From the NCBI RefSeq assembly GCF_002742335.1, contig NZ_MDGR01000007.1, forward strand, positions 2,298,501-2,362,500: 64,000 nt of DNA, given 5' to 3'. A program made the position numbers and the translations under genes. Below the pieces are notes generated by a model. That model was given only the letters and a program-made list of their open reading frames with translations. It made no database searches and was not told where the DNA came from. Positions 1-11,363 of this stretch are shown one piece after another (within the stretch, counting starts at the first letter, position 1; each line of letters opens with the position of its first letter). The stretch comes from Reichenbachiella sp. 5M10 (lineage in GTDB: Bacteria > Bacteroidota > Bacteroidia > Cytophagales > Cyclobacteriaceae).

Positions 1-1
1 C

Positions 2-1339
2 TGCCAAATGAACTTCTCTGACAGTGAGATCGTGTCTTCTATCATGAAGGAACAGGGCTACACTACCACTGCTTCTATAGAAGATGCCGATGTTACTTTC
101 CTCAATACCTGTTCGATCCGTGAGAAAGCTGAGCAAACTGTCCGAAACAGGCTCAATCACATCAATGCGCACAAGAAAAAACGCCCAGAAATGGTCGTAG
201 GTGTGCTCGGATGTATGGCAGAGCGACTCAAGTCCAAATTTCTCGAAGAAGAAAAAATTGTGGATCTCGTCGTAGGTCCTGACGCGTATCGCGACCTACC
301 CAATTTGCTAGGAGATGTAGACTCTGGTCAAAAAGCAGTCAATACTTTCCTCTCAAGAGAAGAAACCTACGCAGACATCAGTCCTGTCCGCCTCAATTCC
401 AACGGAGTGACTGCCTTCATCTCAATCATGCGTGGCTGTGACAACATGTGTTCATTTTGTGTTGTTCCCTTCACCCGAGGCAGAGAGAGAAGCCGTGACC
501 CGTACTCAATTGTACGTGAAGCTCAAGACCTCTTTGACAAAGGGTACAGAGAAGTCACTTTGCTCGGCCAAAATGTAGACTCCTACAAATGGTCTGCTGA
601 ACAAAACAATAAAGCCAAGCTAGAAAAATCAGACATCCAAGAGGTCATCAATTTTGCCAACCTCCTCGAAATGGTAGCCAAAGTAGACCCCAAGCTTCGG
701 GTCAGGTTCTCCACTTCGCACCCCAAAGACATCACAGATGAGGTACTGTATACCATGAAGGAATACGACAACATCTGCAAATACATCCACCTGCCCGTTC
801 AGAGTGGAAACTCTAGAATTCTCGACTTGATGAACCGTACATACGACCGTGAGTGGTACATCAATCGCGTAGACAAAATCAAAGAAATACTAGGAGAAGA
901 CTGTGGACTATCAAGTGACATGATCACAGGATTTTGCTCAGAAACCGAAGAAGAACATCAAGACACTTTATCACTCATGAGGTACGTCAAATACGACCTA
1001 TCTTACATGTTCTTCTACTCCGAAAGACCTGGGACACTTGCAGAGAAGAAGTTTGAGGATGACATTCCATTGGAAGTCAAAAAACGTCGACTCAACGAAA
1101 TCATAGAGCTCCAAAATGAATGTTCGCGTGAAACCAACCGCAGAGATGTAGGCAAAGAATATGAAGTACTCATCGAAGGCATTTCCAAAAAATCTGACCA
1201 GCAACTCTTTGGACGAACCACCACCAACAAAGTGGTGATTTTCGATAAAGGTTCCCACAAAAAAGGTGAGTATGTTCACGTCAAAATCAACGACAGTACT
1301 ACTGGCACTCTATTTGGCACCCTAATCGAAAACGAATAA
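2..1339 (+). CDS. miaB: tRNA-2-methylthio-N6-dimethylallyladenosine synthase MiaB, 5' end missing
   Basis: MiaB adds a methylthio group to i6A37 of tRNAs that read UNN codons. It is a cytoplasmic radical-SAM enzyme with two 4Fe-4S clusters. The frame is open to the left edge: bases 2-7 encode Cys-Gln just before the first Met in the window, giving the family's CQMN sequence. The gene therefore starts upstream, and that Met (base 8) is not the true start. Counting from base 8, the other N-terminal cluster cysteines are C35 and C69. The radical-SAM CDNMCSFC motif is at 144-151 and a TRAM-like RNA-binding domain covers roughly the last 65 residues. The sigma-54 activator gene follows after 6 bases, so the two are probably co-transcribed. 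Identity is secure; only the N terminus is missing. Confidence 0.95.
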   Translation, partial: CQMNFSDSEIVSSIMKEQGYTTTASIEDADVTFLNTCSIREKAEQTVRNRLNHINAHKKKRPEMVVGVLGCMAERLKSKFLEEEKIVDLVVGPDAYRDLPNLLGDVDSGQKAVNTFLSREETYADISPVRLNSNGVTAFISIMRGCDNMCSFCVVPFTRGRERSRDPYSIVREAQDLFDKGYREVTLLGQNVDSYKWSAEQNNKAKLEKSDIQEVINFANLLEMVAKVDPKLRVRFSTSHPKDITDEVLYTMKEYDNICKYIHLPVQSGNSRILDLMNRTYDREWYINRVDKIKEILGEDCGLSSDMITGFCSETEEEHQDTLSLMRYVKYDLSYMFFYSERPGTLAEKKFEDDIPLEVKKRRLNEIIELQNECSRETNRRDVGKEYEVLIEGISKKSDQQLFGRTTTNKVVIFDKGSHKKGEYVHVKINDSTTGTLFGTLIENE

Positions 1340-1345
1340 ATAGTT

Positions 1346-2635
1346 TTGAAAGAATCTGACATCCAATCCATCAAGCAGCGATTTGGTATCATCGGCAATT
1401 CGCCTTTGCTCAACCAAGCGATCAATGTAGCCGCACAAGTAGCTGCTACTGACATGAGTGTATTGATCACTGGTGAAAGCGGTAGTGGCAAGGAATCCTT
1501 TTCCAAAATCATTCATTCGCTGAGCAAGCGAAAGCACGGACAATTTATAGCCATCAACTGTGGAGCTATCCCAGAAGGCACCATTGATTCAGAACTCTTT
1601 GGACACGAAAAAGGATCCTTTACTGGAGCGCACGAGGCTCGCAAAGGCTACTTTGAGGTGACAGATGGCGGAACAATCTTTCTCGACGAGATTGGCGAAA
1701 TGCCCATCGGCACACAAGCACGTCTACTACGCGTGTTAGAAAATGGAGAATTCATCAAGGTGGGTTCATCCAAAGTACTCAAAACCAATGTACGCGTCAT
1801 TGCTGCCACCAACGTCAATCTACTCGGAGCTGTACAAAACAAAAAATTCAGAGAGGATCTATACTACAGACTCAATACTGTACCTATTTATGTCCCACCG
1901 TTGAGAGAGCGAGGATCAGATATCGAACTTTTGTTTCGCAAATTCGCCTATGATTTTGGAGAGCAATACCACGTCGAACCAATCAAATTGACTCAAGACG
2001 CTAAGGATCTAGTCAACAAGTTTCGTTTTCCTGGCAACATACGCCAACTCAAAAACATCGTAGAGCAGATCTCTGTCCTAGAACTAGAGCGCACCTTGGA
2101 CGCGGCAAAACTTGCTTCGTACCTCCCGATGGACAATTCTTACTTGCCTGCTACTATTGACAAAAAAGAATCCAACACAGGCAAAGACAGTGGTTTTTCA
2201 GAACGAGACATCTTGTACAAGATCCTATTTGATATGAAAAATGATGTCACAGAGTTGAAGAAATTGATTCATGACATGCTCAACAACGAGGCAACCAATA
2301 CAGAAATCCTCAAAGAACACAGGAGTTTATTTCAAAACATGGAAATCGTCGATGAAGATTTCCATGACAAACCGAAACCCAAACGCTCCGAAGAACCAAT
2401 TTTGATCTCATCCTCTTCCAATACCAATCTATCCACCTACGAATTGGATAAAATCGAAGACATTGCCCATGAGACCGAAGATGACGATTCTCTTTCGCTA
2501 GAAAAAAAAGAAAAAGAAATGATCATAAAGGCCCTGCGAAAAAACAAGAACAAAAGAAAGTATGCTGCTCAAGACCTAGGCATTTCGGAAAGAACACTCT
2601 ACAGAAAAATCAAACAATATGAACTGGAAGATTAA
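1346..2635 (+). CDS. sigma-54-dependent transcriptional activator (AAA+ and Fis-type HTH, no receiver domain)
   Basis: This is an enhancer-binding protein that would use ATP hydrolysis to open RpoN promoters. Visible motifs are Walker A GESGSGKE (43-50), the sigma-54 contact loop as GSFTGA (90-95, a mild variant of GAFTGA) and Walker B IFLDEIGE (111-118). A Fis-type helix-turn-helix lies in the last 40 residues. The AAA+ domain begins almost at the N terminus, so there is no receiver, GAF or PAS domain. Activity may be set by abundance or by an unknown partner. A charged linker separates the AAA+ and HTH domains. The start is a TTG; no in-frame ATG lies nearby. The end overlaps the lptE start by 17 bases. 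Targets are unknown. Confidence 0.9.
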   Translation: MKESDIQSIKQRFGIIGNSPLLNQAINVAAQVAATDMSVLITGESGSGKESFSKIIHSLSKRKHGQFIAINCGAIPEGTIDSELFGHEKGSFTGAHEARKGYFEVTDGGTIFLDEIGEMPIGTQARLLRVLENGEFIKVGSSKVLKTNVRVIAATNVNLLGAVQNKKFREDLYYRLNTVPIYVPPLRERGSDIELLFRKFAYDFGEQYHVEPIKLTQDAKDLVNKFRFPGNIRQLKNIVEQISVLELERTLDAAKLASYLPMDNSYLPATIDKKESNTGKDSGFSERDILYKILFDMKNDVTELKKLIHDMLNNEATNTEILKEHRSLFQNMEIVDEDFHDKPKPKRSEEPILISSSSNTNLSTYELDKIEDIAHETEDDDSLSLEKKEKEMIIKALRKNKNKRKYAAQDLGISERTLYRKIKQYELED

Positions 2636-3146
2636 TGTGATCCTACTTGTGCTAGGATGTGCACTCCACACCTCCTGTGGGGTCTACTCCTTCACTGGAG
2701 CCTCCATCTCGGCAGATGTCAAAACGATATCTATCCCTACGTTTTACAACAACGCTCCTTTGGGTCCGTCCAATATGAGTATCACTTTCACAGAGATGGT
2801 CCGTGACTACTATATCCAAAACACCAACTTGGTACTCGTGGATTCAGACGGTGATCTTCAGCTCGAAGGCAGCATCACCAACTATACCCTCTCCCCTGTC
2901 GCAGTATCAGCTGCTGAAGACGACAGCAACATTGACCTCACTAGCTTGACGCGACTCACGATTTTCGTCAACGCAGCATATGTCAACACAAAAGACGATA
3001 CCTTTGATTTTGACAAGACCTTTTCATTCTTCATAGACTTTGATCAGGACAGTCAAGACTTGTCATCAAACGAAGATCAATTTGTCGAAGAAATCTTCGA
3101 TCAAATCATTCTGGATATATTTAACAGCTCTGTGGCTAATTGGTAA
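2619..3146 (+). CDS. lptE: LptE family lipopolysaccharide-assembly lipoprotein
   Basis: LptE plugs the LptD barrel and helps deliver LPS to the outer leaflet. The 175-residue product has a short lysine-containing N terminus, a hydrophobic stretch and a lipobox ending HTSC, so Cys20 is the likely lipidation site. The sequence right after it, CGVYSFTGASI, is characteristic of Bacteroidota LptE-family proteins. The rest is a compact mixed alpha/beta domain without other motifs. The start codon lies inside the end of the preceding regulator gene, which indicates translational coupling. Assignment is from the N-terminal signature and size rather than from catalytic residues. Confidence 0.85.
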   Translation: MNWKINVILLVLGCALHTSCGVYSFTGASISADVKTISIPTFYNNAPLGPSNMSITFTEMVRDYYIQNTNLVLVDSDGDLQLEGSITNYTLSPVAVSAAEDDSNIDLTSLTRLTIFVNAAYVNTKDDTFDFDKTFSFFIDFDQDSQDLSSNEDQFVEEIFDQIILDIFNSSVANW

Positions 3147-3187
3147 ATTTTATTAACTTTAGCGTTTAGCATAAACCAAACAAATCT

Positions 3188-5422
3188 TTGAATAAGCAGA
3201 AGTTTATTGAGTTAGTAAGAACAACAGAGAGAGGATCTGTAGCAGAGGCAAAGGAGCTTAACAAGTTGGTTCATGAGTATCCTTTCTTTCAAAACGGACA
3301 TGTTCTTTTAGCGAAATTGAGTAAGCAATTGGGCTTACCAAATGCACAAAAATTGACAAGTACTGCAGCGGTTTATGCAACCAATAGAGCGGTATTTAAA
3401 GACATTATGACCTCCGCTGAGAAGCCAGTCAAACCTACAACTTCTACCCCAAAATCTCCTACCCCTCCTCCACAAGCTCCTGCAGTAGCTAAAAGCAACT
3501 TGGACCAGTTCATCCAAGAAGTATATGCCAATTTGGAAAACTTAAAGTCAAGTCGTGAAAACTATCTGGCTTACGAAAAGGAACATCCTGAAGAAATAGT
3601 CATTCTACCAGTCACTCACAAGGAACATGAAGAGGATACTTACGAAAAATTAAAGCGTCAAGTCGCAGACGAAGTAGAAGCCGAAGAAGCCAAAGACCTG
3701 CCTAATATTGCTACTGAAACTAGTCCAGAACCATTCCTTGAAAAGGAGTCGGAAACAAAAGAGGCTAGTACTAAAGAGACGATTCTAGAAGAAGAGCTAG
3801 ACCAGATAGAAGCAGCTATTGATTCCAAAGTAGCTGAAGTCACTGGTATTGACACCAAACAACCAAAGCAGGAAAAAACAGTTAACCCTACTCCAGAAGT
3901 AGCAGAAGCTAAAGACACCCCTCCTTCAACTCCAACGGACCAAAAGAAGGACAGTTCTGCACCTGATATAGAAGACCTTGACGATCAAATGGCTGATCTC
4001 GAAAGTCAAATTGCTCACATCACTCCTCCAGAGAAACAAAAAGAGGTAGAAGAACCCGAAAAAGCAGAAAGTCCAGCTCCAAAAACCACCATCAAAGCCG
4101 ACAAGTTGCCAGATCTCCCCATAATGGATGATGATTCGGACTCGCCCATTGTGGATGAAGATGTGATAGAACTGGACCAGGAGACGATATACAACTTCAA
4201 CAGCATCCCCGAGCCCAAGGAGCTACCCGAAGAATTCAAAAGCAAAAAGACCGCCACCCCTTCACCTTCGCCCGAAGAGCAAAAAACGGAAGAAGTTTCA
4301 GAAGAAGTAAAAGAAGAGATGATCTCCTCGGAAGAGCTGACAGAAATCGTAGATCAAGTCAGTGAAGAAGTGGAAAACATGGATACCACTGGCTTGCCAG
4401 AAGATGTCTCATCTGAGGTTGCCCAACAACTGGAGGAAAAAGAAAAGCCTTCTCAGGTCGAAAAGACCTCGAATGAAGAAAAAAGTTCAACGAACAAAGA
4501 AGCCAAAGTTGCCACCACTCCTCCCAAAAAGGAGCAAAGCATTAGGGTAGAAATTGACGAAGAAGAGCTTAACGAAGAATTGGACTTATCCAAAGATGAT
4601 TCTGAGACGGAACTCAATCAATACGACGAAGAACGAAAGACACTAAAACTTGTCCCAGGAGCCTCCAAAGGCGACAAAAAGTTTCGTCTATCAATCATGA
4701 AACGCCCGCACAACTTCACCAAACCAAAGAAGGAGGACAAGGAAACAGCAACCAAAGTAAAGGCAACTTCAGAGGTATCAAAAACAGCCCCCTCTGTAGA
4801 AGAAAAGAAAGCACCAACCACAAAGACAGCCAAAACAACCGCAAAACCAAAAGCTTCTAAAGCTGCTACAACCAAGGCAAAAGCAGAAACTAAAAAGGCG
4901 AGCAAAAAAACAGCTGCAACCAAGAAAAAAACGACCACAACCAAAACTACCAAACCGAAAAAGGAAGCAAAAGAGCCTGAGGAGGAACCTGAGAACAAAC
5001 TCAAAAGCTCCCCTAAATTCAGGGTATCGGCGAGTATCAAAACCTCCAAAAAACTCACTTCTAAAAAGCCCCCGAAGGACAAAAAAACTCCAGATGACGA
5101 GGAGGTAAAAAAAAAAGAGCCTAAACTAAATACTGAAAAAATCCCCAAGGATTTACAGGACTCACTGATTGACTCATTCATCCAGACCAACCCAAGCATT
5201 GAAGTATCTAGAGATCAGAAGGATAAACCTGTCAGCAACGAAGATCTATCCATCCATAGTTCTATATTCCCTGACAAGCTGGTCACCGAAAATCTAGCAA
5301 CCATACTTACTGAACAAGGAAAAACAGAAAGGGCCATTGAGATCTACCAAAAATTAATTTTGAAAAATCCTCAAAAAAAGGCTTACTTTGCGTCTCAAAT
5401 TGAAAAACTAAAGAAATTATAA
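3188..5422 (+). CDS. tetratricopeptide-repeat protein with long charged low-complexity centre
   Basis: A 744-residue protein with three parts. Residues 1-75 form a helical domain that looks TPR-like. Roughly 80-620 are very rich in Glu, Lys, Pro, Thr and Ala: an acidic stretch up to about 480, then a Lys/Ala/Thr stretch resembling histone-H1 tails. The C terminus returns to a TPR-like pair around the ENLATILTEQGKTERAIEIY segment and ends in a basic helix. There is no signal peptide or membrane segment, so it is probably cytoplasmic. The start is TTG; the first internal Met is about 70 residues in and would delete the N-terminal domain. The stop overlaps the secG start by one base. Function is unknown. 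Confidence 0.8.
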   Translation: MNKQKFIELVRTTERGSVAEAKELNKLVHEYPFFQNGHVLLAKLSKQLGLPNAQKLTSTAAVYATNRAVFKDIMTSAEKPVKPTTSTPKSPTPPPQAPAVAKSNLDQFIQEVYANLENLKSSRENYLAYEKEHPEEIVILPVTHKEHEEDTYEKLKRQVADEVEAEEAKDLPNIATETSPEPFLEKESETKEASTKETILEEELDQIEAAIDSKVAEVTGIDTKQPKQEKTVNPTPEVAEAKDTPPSTPTDQKKDSSAPDIEDLDDQMADLESQIAHITPPEKQKEVEEPEKAESPAPKTTIKADKLPDLPIMDDDSDSPIVDEDVIELDQETIYNFNSIPEPKELPEEFKSKKTATPSPSPEEQKTEEVSEEVKEEMISSEELTEIVDQVSEEVENMDTTGLPEDVSSEVAQQLEEKEKPSQVEKTSNEEKSSTNKEAKVATTPPKKEQSIRVEIDEEELNEELDLSKDDSETELNQYDEERKTLKLVPGASKGDKKFRLSIMKRPHNFTKPKKEDKETATKVKATSEVSKTAPSVEEKKAPTTKTAKTTAKPKASKAATTKAKAETKKASKKTAATKKKTTTTKTTKPKKEAKEPEEEPENKLKSSPKFRVSASIKTSKKLTSKKPPKDKKTPDDEEVKKKEPKLNTEKIPKDLQDSLIDSFIQTNPSIEVSRDQKDKPVSNEDLSIHSSIFPDKLVTENLATILTEQGKTERAIEIYQKLILKNPQKKAYFASQIEKLKKL

Positions 5423-5793
5423 TGTTTGCAACTGTTATTACATTGATTGTCATAGTGGCAATAATCCTCATCCTAGTCATCCTTGCACAAAACTCTAAAG
5501 GTGGCGGATTGACAAGTCAATTTGGTGGTTCGGGTACGTCTCAATTGATGGGAGTCAAAAAGACAGGCGACCTTTTGGAAAAAATGACATGGACATTGGC
5601 CATAGTACTGATCCTCTTGACTATGTCTACCAAATTTTTGATAGGCAGTGCAAACGACAGTAACGAATTCATCAGCCCTAACGTCGAAAGCGCACAAGAA
5701 AAGGCAGCTACTCCAACACTTGGTATCGAGGAGGAGCAACCTGCAGAAGCTCTCCCAGGGTTGGAAGAACTACCTGAAGAAGACGCCGAATAA
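5422..5793 (+). CDS. secG: preprotein translocase subunit SecG
   Basis: SecG is the small accessory membrane subunit of the SecYEG export channel. The 123-residue product has two hydrophobic helices (about 3-22 and 54-74). Between them lies the family's Gly-rich loop with GGGLTSQFGG and a short FGGSGTSQLMG segment. An acidic, proline-containing tail follows, longer than in E. coli and usual for Bacteroidota. The ATG overlaps the TAA of the upstream TPR gene (TAATG), so translation is coupled. A strong terminator follows the stop. Confidence 0.93.
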   Translation: MFATVITLIVIVAIILILVILAQNSKGGGLTSQFGGSGTSQLMGVKKTGDLLEKMTWTLAIVLILLTMSTKFLIGSANDSNEFISPNVESAQEKAATPTLGIEEEQPAEALPGLEELPEEDAE

Positions 5794-5817
5794 GCGTACA
5801 ACAATAAAATTGAAACG

Positions 5818-5850
5818 AAAGTCCTGGCAGATCTGTCAGGACTTTTTTTT
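5818..5850 (+). terminator. Rho-independent terminator after secG
   Basis: GTCCTG at 5821-5826 pairs with CAGGAC at 5837-5842. The stem is extended by flanking A/T pairs and followed by eight T. It closes the miaB-to-secG transcription unit. The remaining bases up to groES (5851-6016) hold no gene. No CIRCE inverted repeat is visible there. Confidence 0.85.
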
Positions 5851-6016
5851 GTACCCACTGCAAAGCTGTCAGCCTTGTCAGCATCCAATCCCCTGCTCTG
5901 TTATTTTGTCAGCACTAGACACCCCTTTTGTCAGTGAATAGGTTTTGGCACAAGAAGTGATAGTAGAGAAGCAATAAGATTTTATTTTATTCAAAAAATC
6001 ATAAACGAAAAGTAAA

Positions 6017-6295
6017 ATGTCAAAAGTTAACTTTAAACCAAACGAGGACCGAATTTTGGTTGAACCTGCTGCTGCAGAAGAAAAAACTGCATCTGGAATC
6101 TACATTCCTGACACTGCCAAAGAAAAGCCACAAGAGGGCGTAGTAGTTGCTGTGGGTGAAGGAACAAGTGACAAGCCTGTGACAGTAAAGGTAGGAGACA
6201 AAGTTCTTTATGGTAAATACTCTGGAACAGAAATCTCTTTGGAGGGAAGTGAGTACCTCATCATGAGAAACTCAGACGTGTTCGGAACACTTTAA
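6017..6295 (+). CDS. groS: co-chaperonin GroES
   Basis: The 92-residue heptameric cap of the GroEL chaperonin. The sequence shows the N-terminal [13 protein letters not shown] strand and a mobile-loop region ([19 protein letters not shown]) that docks on GroEL. The conserved [14 protein letters not shown] segment is near the C terminus. groL follows after 37 bases, forming the usual two-gene heat-shock operon. Neither CIRCE nor another familiar heat-shock operator is seen upstream, so the regulation cannot be read from the sequence. Confidence 0.97.
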   Translation: MSKVNFKPNEDRILVEPAAAEEKTASGIYIPDTAKEKPQEGVVVAVGEGTSDKPVTVKVGDKVLYGKYSGTEISLEGSEYLIMRNSDVFGTL

Positions 6296-6320
6296 TCAAT
6301 TTATTCAACTCGAATTTTAA

Positions 6321-7964
<1,644 letters not shown>

Positions 7965-8016
7965 TATCACAAGCCTTTTCGTCCGACAGGTTAGTACGGA
8001 CATTTAGTTATAACGC

Positions 8017-8050
8017 AAAGCTCAGACATTCATTTGTCTGAGCTTTTTTT
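8017..8050 (+). terminator. Rho-independent terminator after groEL
   Basis: A perfect 12-bp stem: AAAGCTCAGACA (8017-8028) pairs with TGTCTGAGCTTT (8035-8046) around a six-base loop, followed by a T run. It ends the groES-groEL unit. Confidence 0.9.
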
Positions 8051-8325
8051 GCTTTTAGAATGGTATACAAGCCACATCACTCCTTTCTTATCAGTAATAC
8101 CGCTTAGTCACCTTTCCTCAACATATCGACAACCGAACCACTCGCACAAGCCTGATGGCTATTTTGACTACACAACTCCCCCTCTATTCGTTACTCCGAG
8201 CTTGTTCAGTTCCTATTTCCTAGTCTAGACTTACGCCTTTTTACCTAGAAAAAATTACAACTTAAACAGGATTGAATCTCCCCTCTAAGCACGACAATTT
8301 TGGAATATCAAAACCAATGATATAG
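8051..8325 (+). other. non-coding stretch between groEL terminator and porin gene
   Basis: No gene is supported here. A 64-codon open frame (8034-8228) begins inside the terminator hairpin, has no recognisable domain, and is rejected. No consensus TAnnTTTG box was found directly before the outer-membrane gene at 8326, so its promoter is unassigned. Confidence 0.5.
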
Positions 8326-9612
8326 ATGAAATTCAATAAAGTACTCTTCCTACACCTATTGTTGCTAATGGCTGCAGCCACCCAGACACTTGCTCAAGAC
8401 CAAACCTTTACATTCCAAGGAGAATTCAGACTCAACCCACTCTACTCTCATGGATACCGCATTCCAATGGTCGACAATCGAACCGCCGAAGGCTACATTG
8501 GTCAGCGAACCCGAGTCATCATGCAGTATGAGAAAAAAAACGACATGTCAGCAGAAATTATTTTGCAAGACTTGAGAGCGTGGGGCACCTACAAAACCAA
8601 CGGCCAAGCAGGAAACCTGAGTATATACCGTGCTTGGGTAGAAAAAAGAATTGTAAATCACCTGTCCGTCAAATTCGGTCGTCAGGGATTCATCTATGGC
8701 GATCAGTACATCCTTGGCGGGCTCAACTGGGGAGGCAACATGGCCCATGATGCTGCCTTGATCAAATACGAGAAAAGTGGCTTCAAAGCGCATTTGGCTC
8801 TCGCCTATCATTCCACCGGCTTCACCCTCGAACACGAAAGATACACCTATCAAAATCATAAGAACATGCAATTTATATGGTTGCAAAAAGACACGGACAG
8901 ACTTTCTGCATCTGCGGTATTTCTCAACAGAGGACTAGAGGAACATAGCGGCGACTTAGAAATTCGTTACGACCAGACGGCAGGGGCCAATATCGGATAC
9001 CAAATCACCGACAAACTCAAACTCAAGGGAATTTACTACCATCAATTCGGAAAAGACACTGTAGGATCCAATCGCAAGATCAATGCTTTTTTCTATTCGG
9101 CTCAGGCCCACTTCAAACCCAACAAGAAGGTTTCGCTCACCATCGGTACAGACGTGGTATCTGGCACCTCCACTAGAGATGCTGCCAACCCCAACTATGG
9201 AGAGAGAAACGACTTTGACATCCTCTTTGGCTTACGTCATGGGCACTTTGGATACCTCGATTATTTCTATACCAAACTATGGCCCGTGACAGGGCTAGAA
9301 GACTACTACATAAAATCTAATTTCAGTACCGGTGATCGTTCTAGTTTGGACGTTGACCTACACGGTTTTTTCAGCCAAGCGAGTATTTACAATGAAACAC
9401 AAACTGAAAAGCTGAACGATTACTACGGTACCGAATTGGACTTGAGGTGGCATTTCAAGCAAAGCAACAACACCAAGCTTACACTTGGATTTAGCCATAT
9501 GTGGGTGACAGACACCTACCTCAGCTACTACGACACCACCCAGTCCGACGGATCATCGACCATCTATGCAGTCGTCACTGTGAAACCGACATTCCTAAAC
9601 CTGACATTTTAA
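8326..9612 (+). CDS. outer-membrane beta-barrel protein, alginate-export-like
   Basis: A 428-residue exported protein with a clear signal peptide ([20 protein letters not shown], cleaved after LAQ about residue 24). The mature part is a run of alternating beta strands rich in Tyr, Phe and Gly and ends in Phe, as for outer-membrane barrels. The segments [20 protein letters not shown] and [22 protein letters not shown] resemble the alginate-export barrel family of Bacteroidota and Pseudomonas. No alginate genes are adjacent, so the substrate is unknown. It could equally be a general sugar or anion channel. The barrel assignment is firmer than the substrate. Confidence 0.7.
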   Translation: MKFNKVLFLHLLLLMAAATQTLAQDQTFTFQGEFRLNPLYSHGYRIPMVDNRTAEGYIGQRTRVIMQYEKKNDMSAEIILQDLRAWGTYKTNGQAGNLSIYRAWVEKRIVNHLSVKFGRQGFIYGDQYILGGLNWGGNMAHDAALIKYEKSGFKAHLALAYHSTGFTLEHERYTYQNHKNMQFIWLQKDTDRLSASAVFLNRGLEEHSGDLEIRYDQTAGANIGYQITDKLKLKGIYYHQFGKDTVGSNRKINAFFYSAQAHFKPNKKVSLTIGTDVVSGTSTRDAANPNYGERNDFDILFGLRHGHFGYLDYFYTKLWPVTGLEDYYIKSNFSTGDRSSLDVDLHGFFSQASIYNETQTEKLNDYYGTELDLRWHFKQSNNTKLTLGFSHMWVTDTYLSYYDTTQSDGSSTIYAVVTVKPTFLNLTF

Positions 9613-9641
9613 CTAAACTCTACTTTTCAAACATCAGTCTC

Positions 9642-11174
9642 ATGAAATTCTTAACGAACTTTAAGGTCTCCACGCGAGTTTTCTCGGTCTTTGCAATCAT
9701 CATCGTGTTGTACATTTCCAACATCCTATACAACACCAACAGTCTCTCACTCATCAAAGGCAACATCGAAGCGATCTACGAGGATTGGCTGGTGAGTATC
9801 AGCTATCTCCTCCAGTCAGACAGGGATGGCTACCAAGCGAGGCTAGAGTTTAGCGAGATACTGGTCACCTTTGACAGTGAAAACGTCGACTCACGCAAAC
9901 TTGAAGAAAAATTTGCCATAGTGGATGAAAATATCCAACAGCTCAATGAGCGATTCCAAAGTTTCAAAACCATCTACATCAACTCTACAGGCAAAAGTGA
10001 TTTGGTTCAGTTCCAATCGTTTGAGTTTCAGTACGACAAACTACTTTCCTATACCTCACAAATTGGCAGAAACCTCAAAGCAGGAGATATAGAACAAGCC
10101 AAACAAGTCTATTTCGAAGATTTCGTAACGGCCTTCAATACGCTCCGCACTGCCATAGACGAATTGACTGAGATCAGTGAGAAAGAAGCTGCACAACACT
10201 TCCGTCAAAGCATCGATCGCTCGATCCAGGTACGACAAATTGCCTTTGTGTTTTTTGGAGGCTTACTACTACTGATGATCAGTTCGGGCATTGTTTTGAC
10301 ACGTAGTATCGTCAGCCAACTTGGGTGCGAACCTACTGAAGCAGCGGATATTGCCAAAAACCTATCACAAGGAAACTTGAACATCCGATTTGATGACCGA
10401 AACCAAGGCCTCTACGCAGACCTTAAATTGATGGTCATGGAATTGAGAAAAATCATCTCTGAAGTAGTCTCATCAGCAGGGAACCTCTCCTCTGCCAGTG
10501 AGCAACTCACCAACATCTCGATCGGTCTCTCTCAAGGAGCCAACGAACAAGCAGCCTCTGCCGAAGAAATCAATTCGTCCATGGACATGATGACCGAAAC
10601 CATTGTCAAGAACAGCGACAATGCCAGCGAAACGGAGCGCATTGCCGACTCAGCCTCTATGAGTGTAACCGACGCGTCCACCGCTGTAGGCGACACAGTC
10701 AAGAGCATGACTTCCATCGCCGAAAAAATCACCATCATTGGCGAAATCGCTAGACAGACAAACATCCTCGCGCTCAACGCAGCGGTAGAAGCTGCTAGAG
10801 CCGGAGAACAAGGAAAAGGGTTTGCGGTAGTCGCCGCAGAGGTCCGAAAACTTGCAGAACACTCGCAAAAAGCCGCCGGAGAAATCGACGAATTGTCACG
10901 ATCAAGTGTATCAGTGGCCGAAAAATCAGGTGTGCTTCTGCAAGATCTCGTACCAGAAATCAACAAAACGGCCTCCCTCGTCAAACAAATTGCCGACAGT
11001 TCATTGGAACAAAACGAATCTTCCAAACAAATCAATGTCGCCATTCAACAACTCAACGACATCATACAAAGCAACTCGGCGAGTTCAGAAGAGATGGCCA
11101 GTGGCTCAGAAGAGCTCTCCAACCAAGCCGAAACACTCAAAGAACTCGTCTCCTTCTTTAGAGTTGACGATTAA
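9642..11174 (+). CDS. methyl-accepting chemotaxis protein
   Basis: A 510-residue transmembrane receptor. TM1 covers about 12-31, followed by a periplasmic helical bundle of about 165 residues (four-helix-bundle type), TM2 (200-220), a HAMP domain and a cytoplasmic signalling coiled coil. The highly conserved hairpin tip reads [20 protein letters not shown], the contact site for CheA and CheW. The ATG at 9642 is chosen because it places a short basic N terminus before TM1. The open frame continues upstream to 9501, but inside the porin gene. No che genes are nearby, and whether the organism swims or glides cannot be told from this. Confidence 0.93.
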   Translation: MKFLTNFKVSTRVFSVFAIIIVLYISNILYNTNSLSLIKGNIEAIYEDWLVSISYLLQSDRDGYQARLEFSEILVTFDSENVDSRKLEEKFAIVDENIQQLNERFQSFKTIYINSTGKSDLVQFQSFEFQYDKLLSYTSQIGRNLKAGDIEQAKQVYFEDFVTAFNTLRTAIDELTEISEKEAAQHFRQSIDRSIQVRQIAFVFFGGLLLLMISSGIVLTRSIVSQLGCEPTEAADIAKNLSQGNLNIRFDDRNQGLYADLKLMVMELRKIISEVVSSAGNLSSASEQLTNISIGLSQGANEQAASAEEINSSMDMMTETIVKNSDNASETERIADSASMSVTDASTAVGDTVKSMTSIAEKITIIGEIARQTNILALNAAVEAARAGEQGKGFAVVAAEVRKLAEHSQKAAGEIDELSRSSVSVAEKSGVLLQDLVPEINKTASLVKQIADSSLEQNESSKQINVAIQQLNDIIQSNSASSEEMASGSEELSNQAETLKELVSFFRVDD

Positions 11175-11217
11175 GAAAATTAGTTAGAACCGTTTTTTCA
11201 TATTGTTTAGTTATGTA

Positions 11218-11249
11218 GCCCTTGTTCGCAATCGAACAAGGGCTTTTTT
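11218..11249 (+). terminator. Rho-independent terminator after chemotaxis receptor
   Basis: An 11-bp perfect stem: GCCCTTGTTCG (11218-11228) pairs with CGAACAAGGGC (11233-11243) across a four-base loop, followed by six T. Confidence 0.9.
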
Positions 11250-11363
11250 GTCATCCATAGAGTGATGAAATCAATTTTATACGAATCAAACAAAAATCAA
11301 CTTGCTTGTTCTTTACTGAATCATCATATTTGCCACCCAATTTTTCAATTCAAACAATTACTC

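Noticed and set aside
4618-5199. A 193-codon hydrophobic-looking frame on the minus strand
   Set aside because: It is the mirror of the Lys/Ala/Glu-rich low-complexity region of the TPR gene, which reads as Leu/Phe/Val/Ser when reversed. Not a membrane protein.
5941-5965. A sigma-54 promoter before groES (TTTGGCAC near 5944)
   Set aside because: The -24 element is good but no TTGC-type -12 element follows at the right spacing.
8034-8228. A 64-codon plus-strand frame after groEL
   Set aside because: It starts within the groEL terminator, has no family features and no ribosome-binding site.
10532-11044. A 170-codon minus-strand frame
   Set aside because: Antisense to the conserved signalling domain of the chemotaxis receptor.
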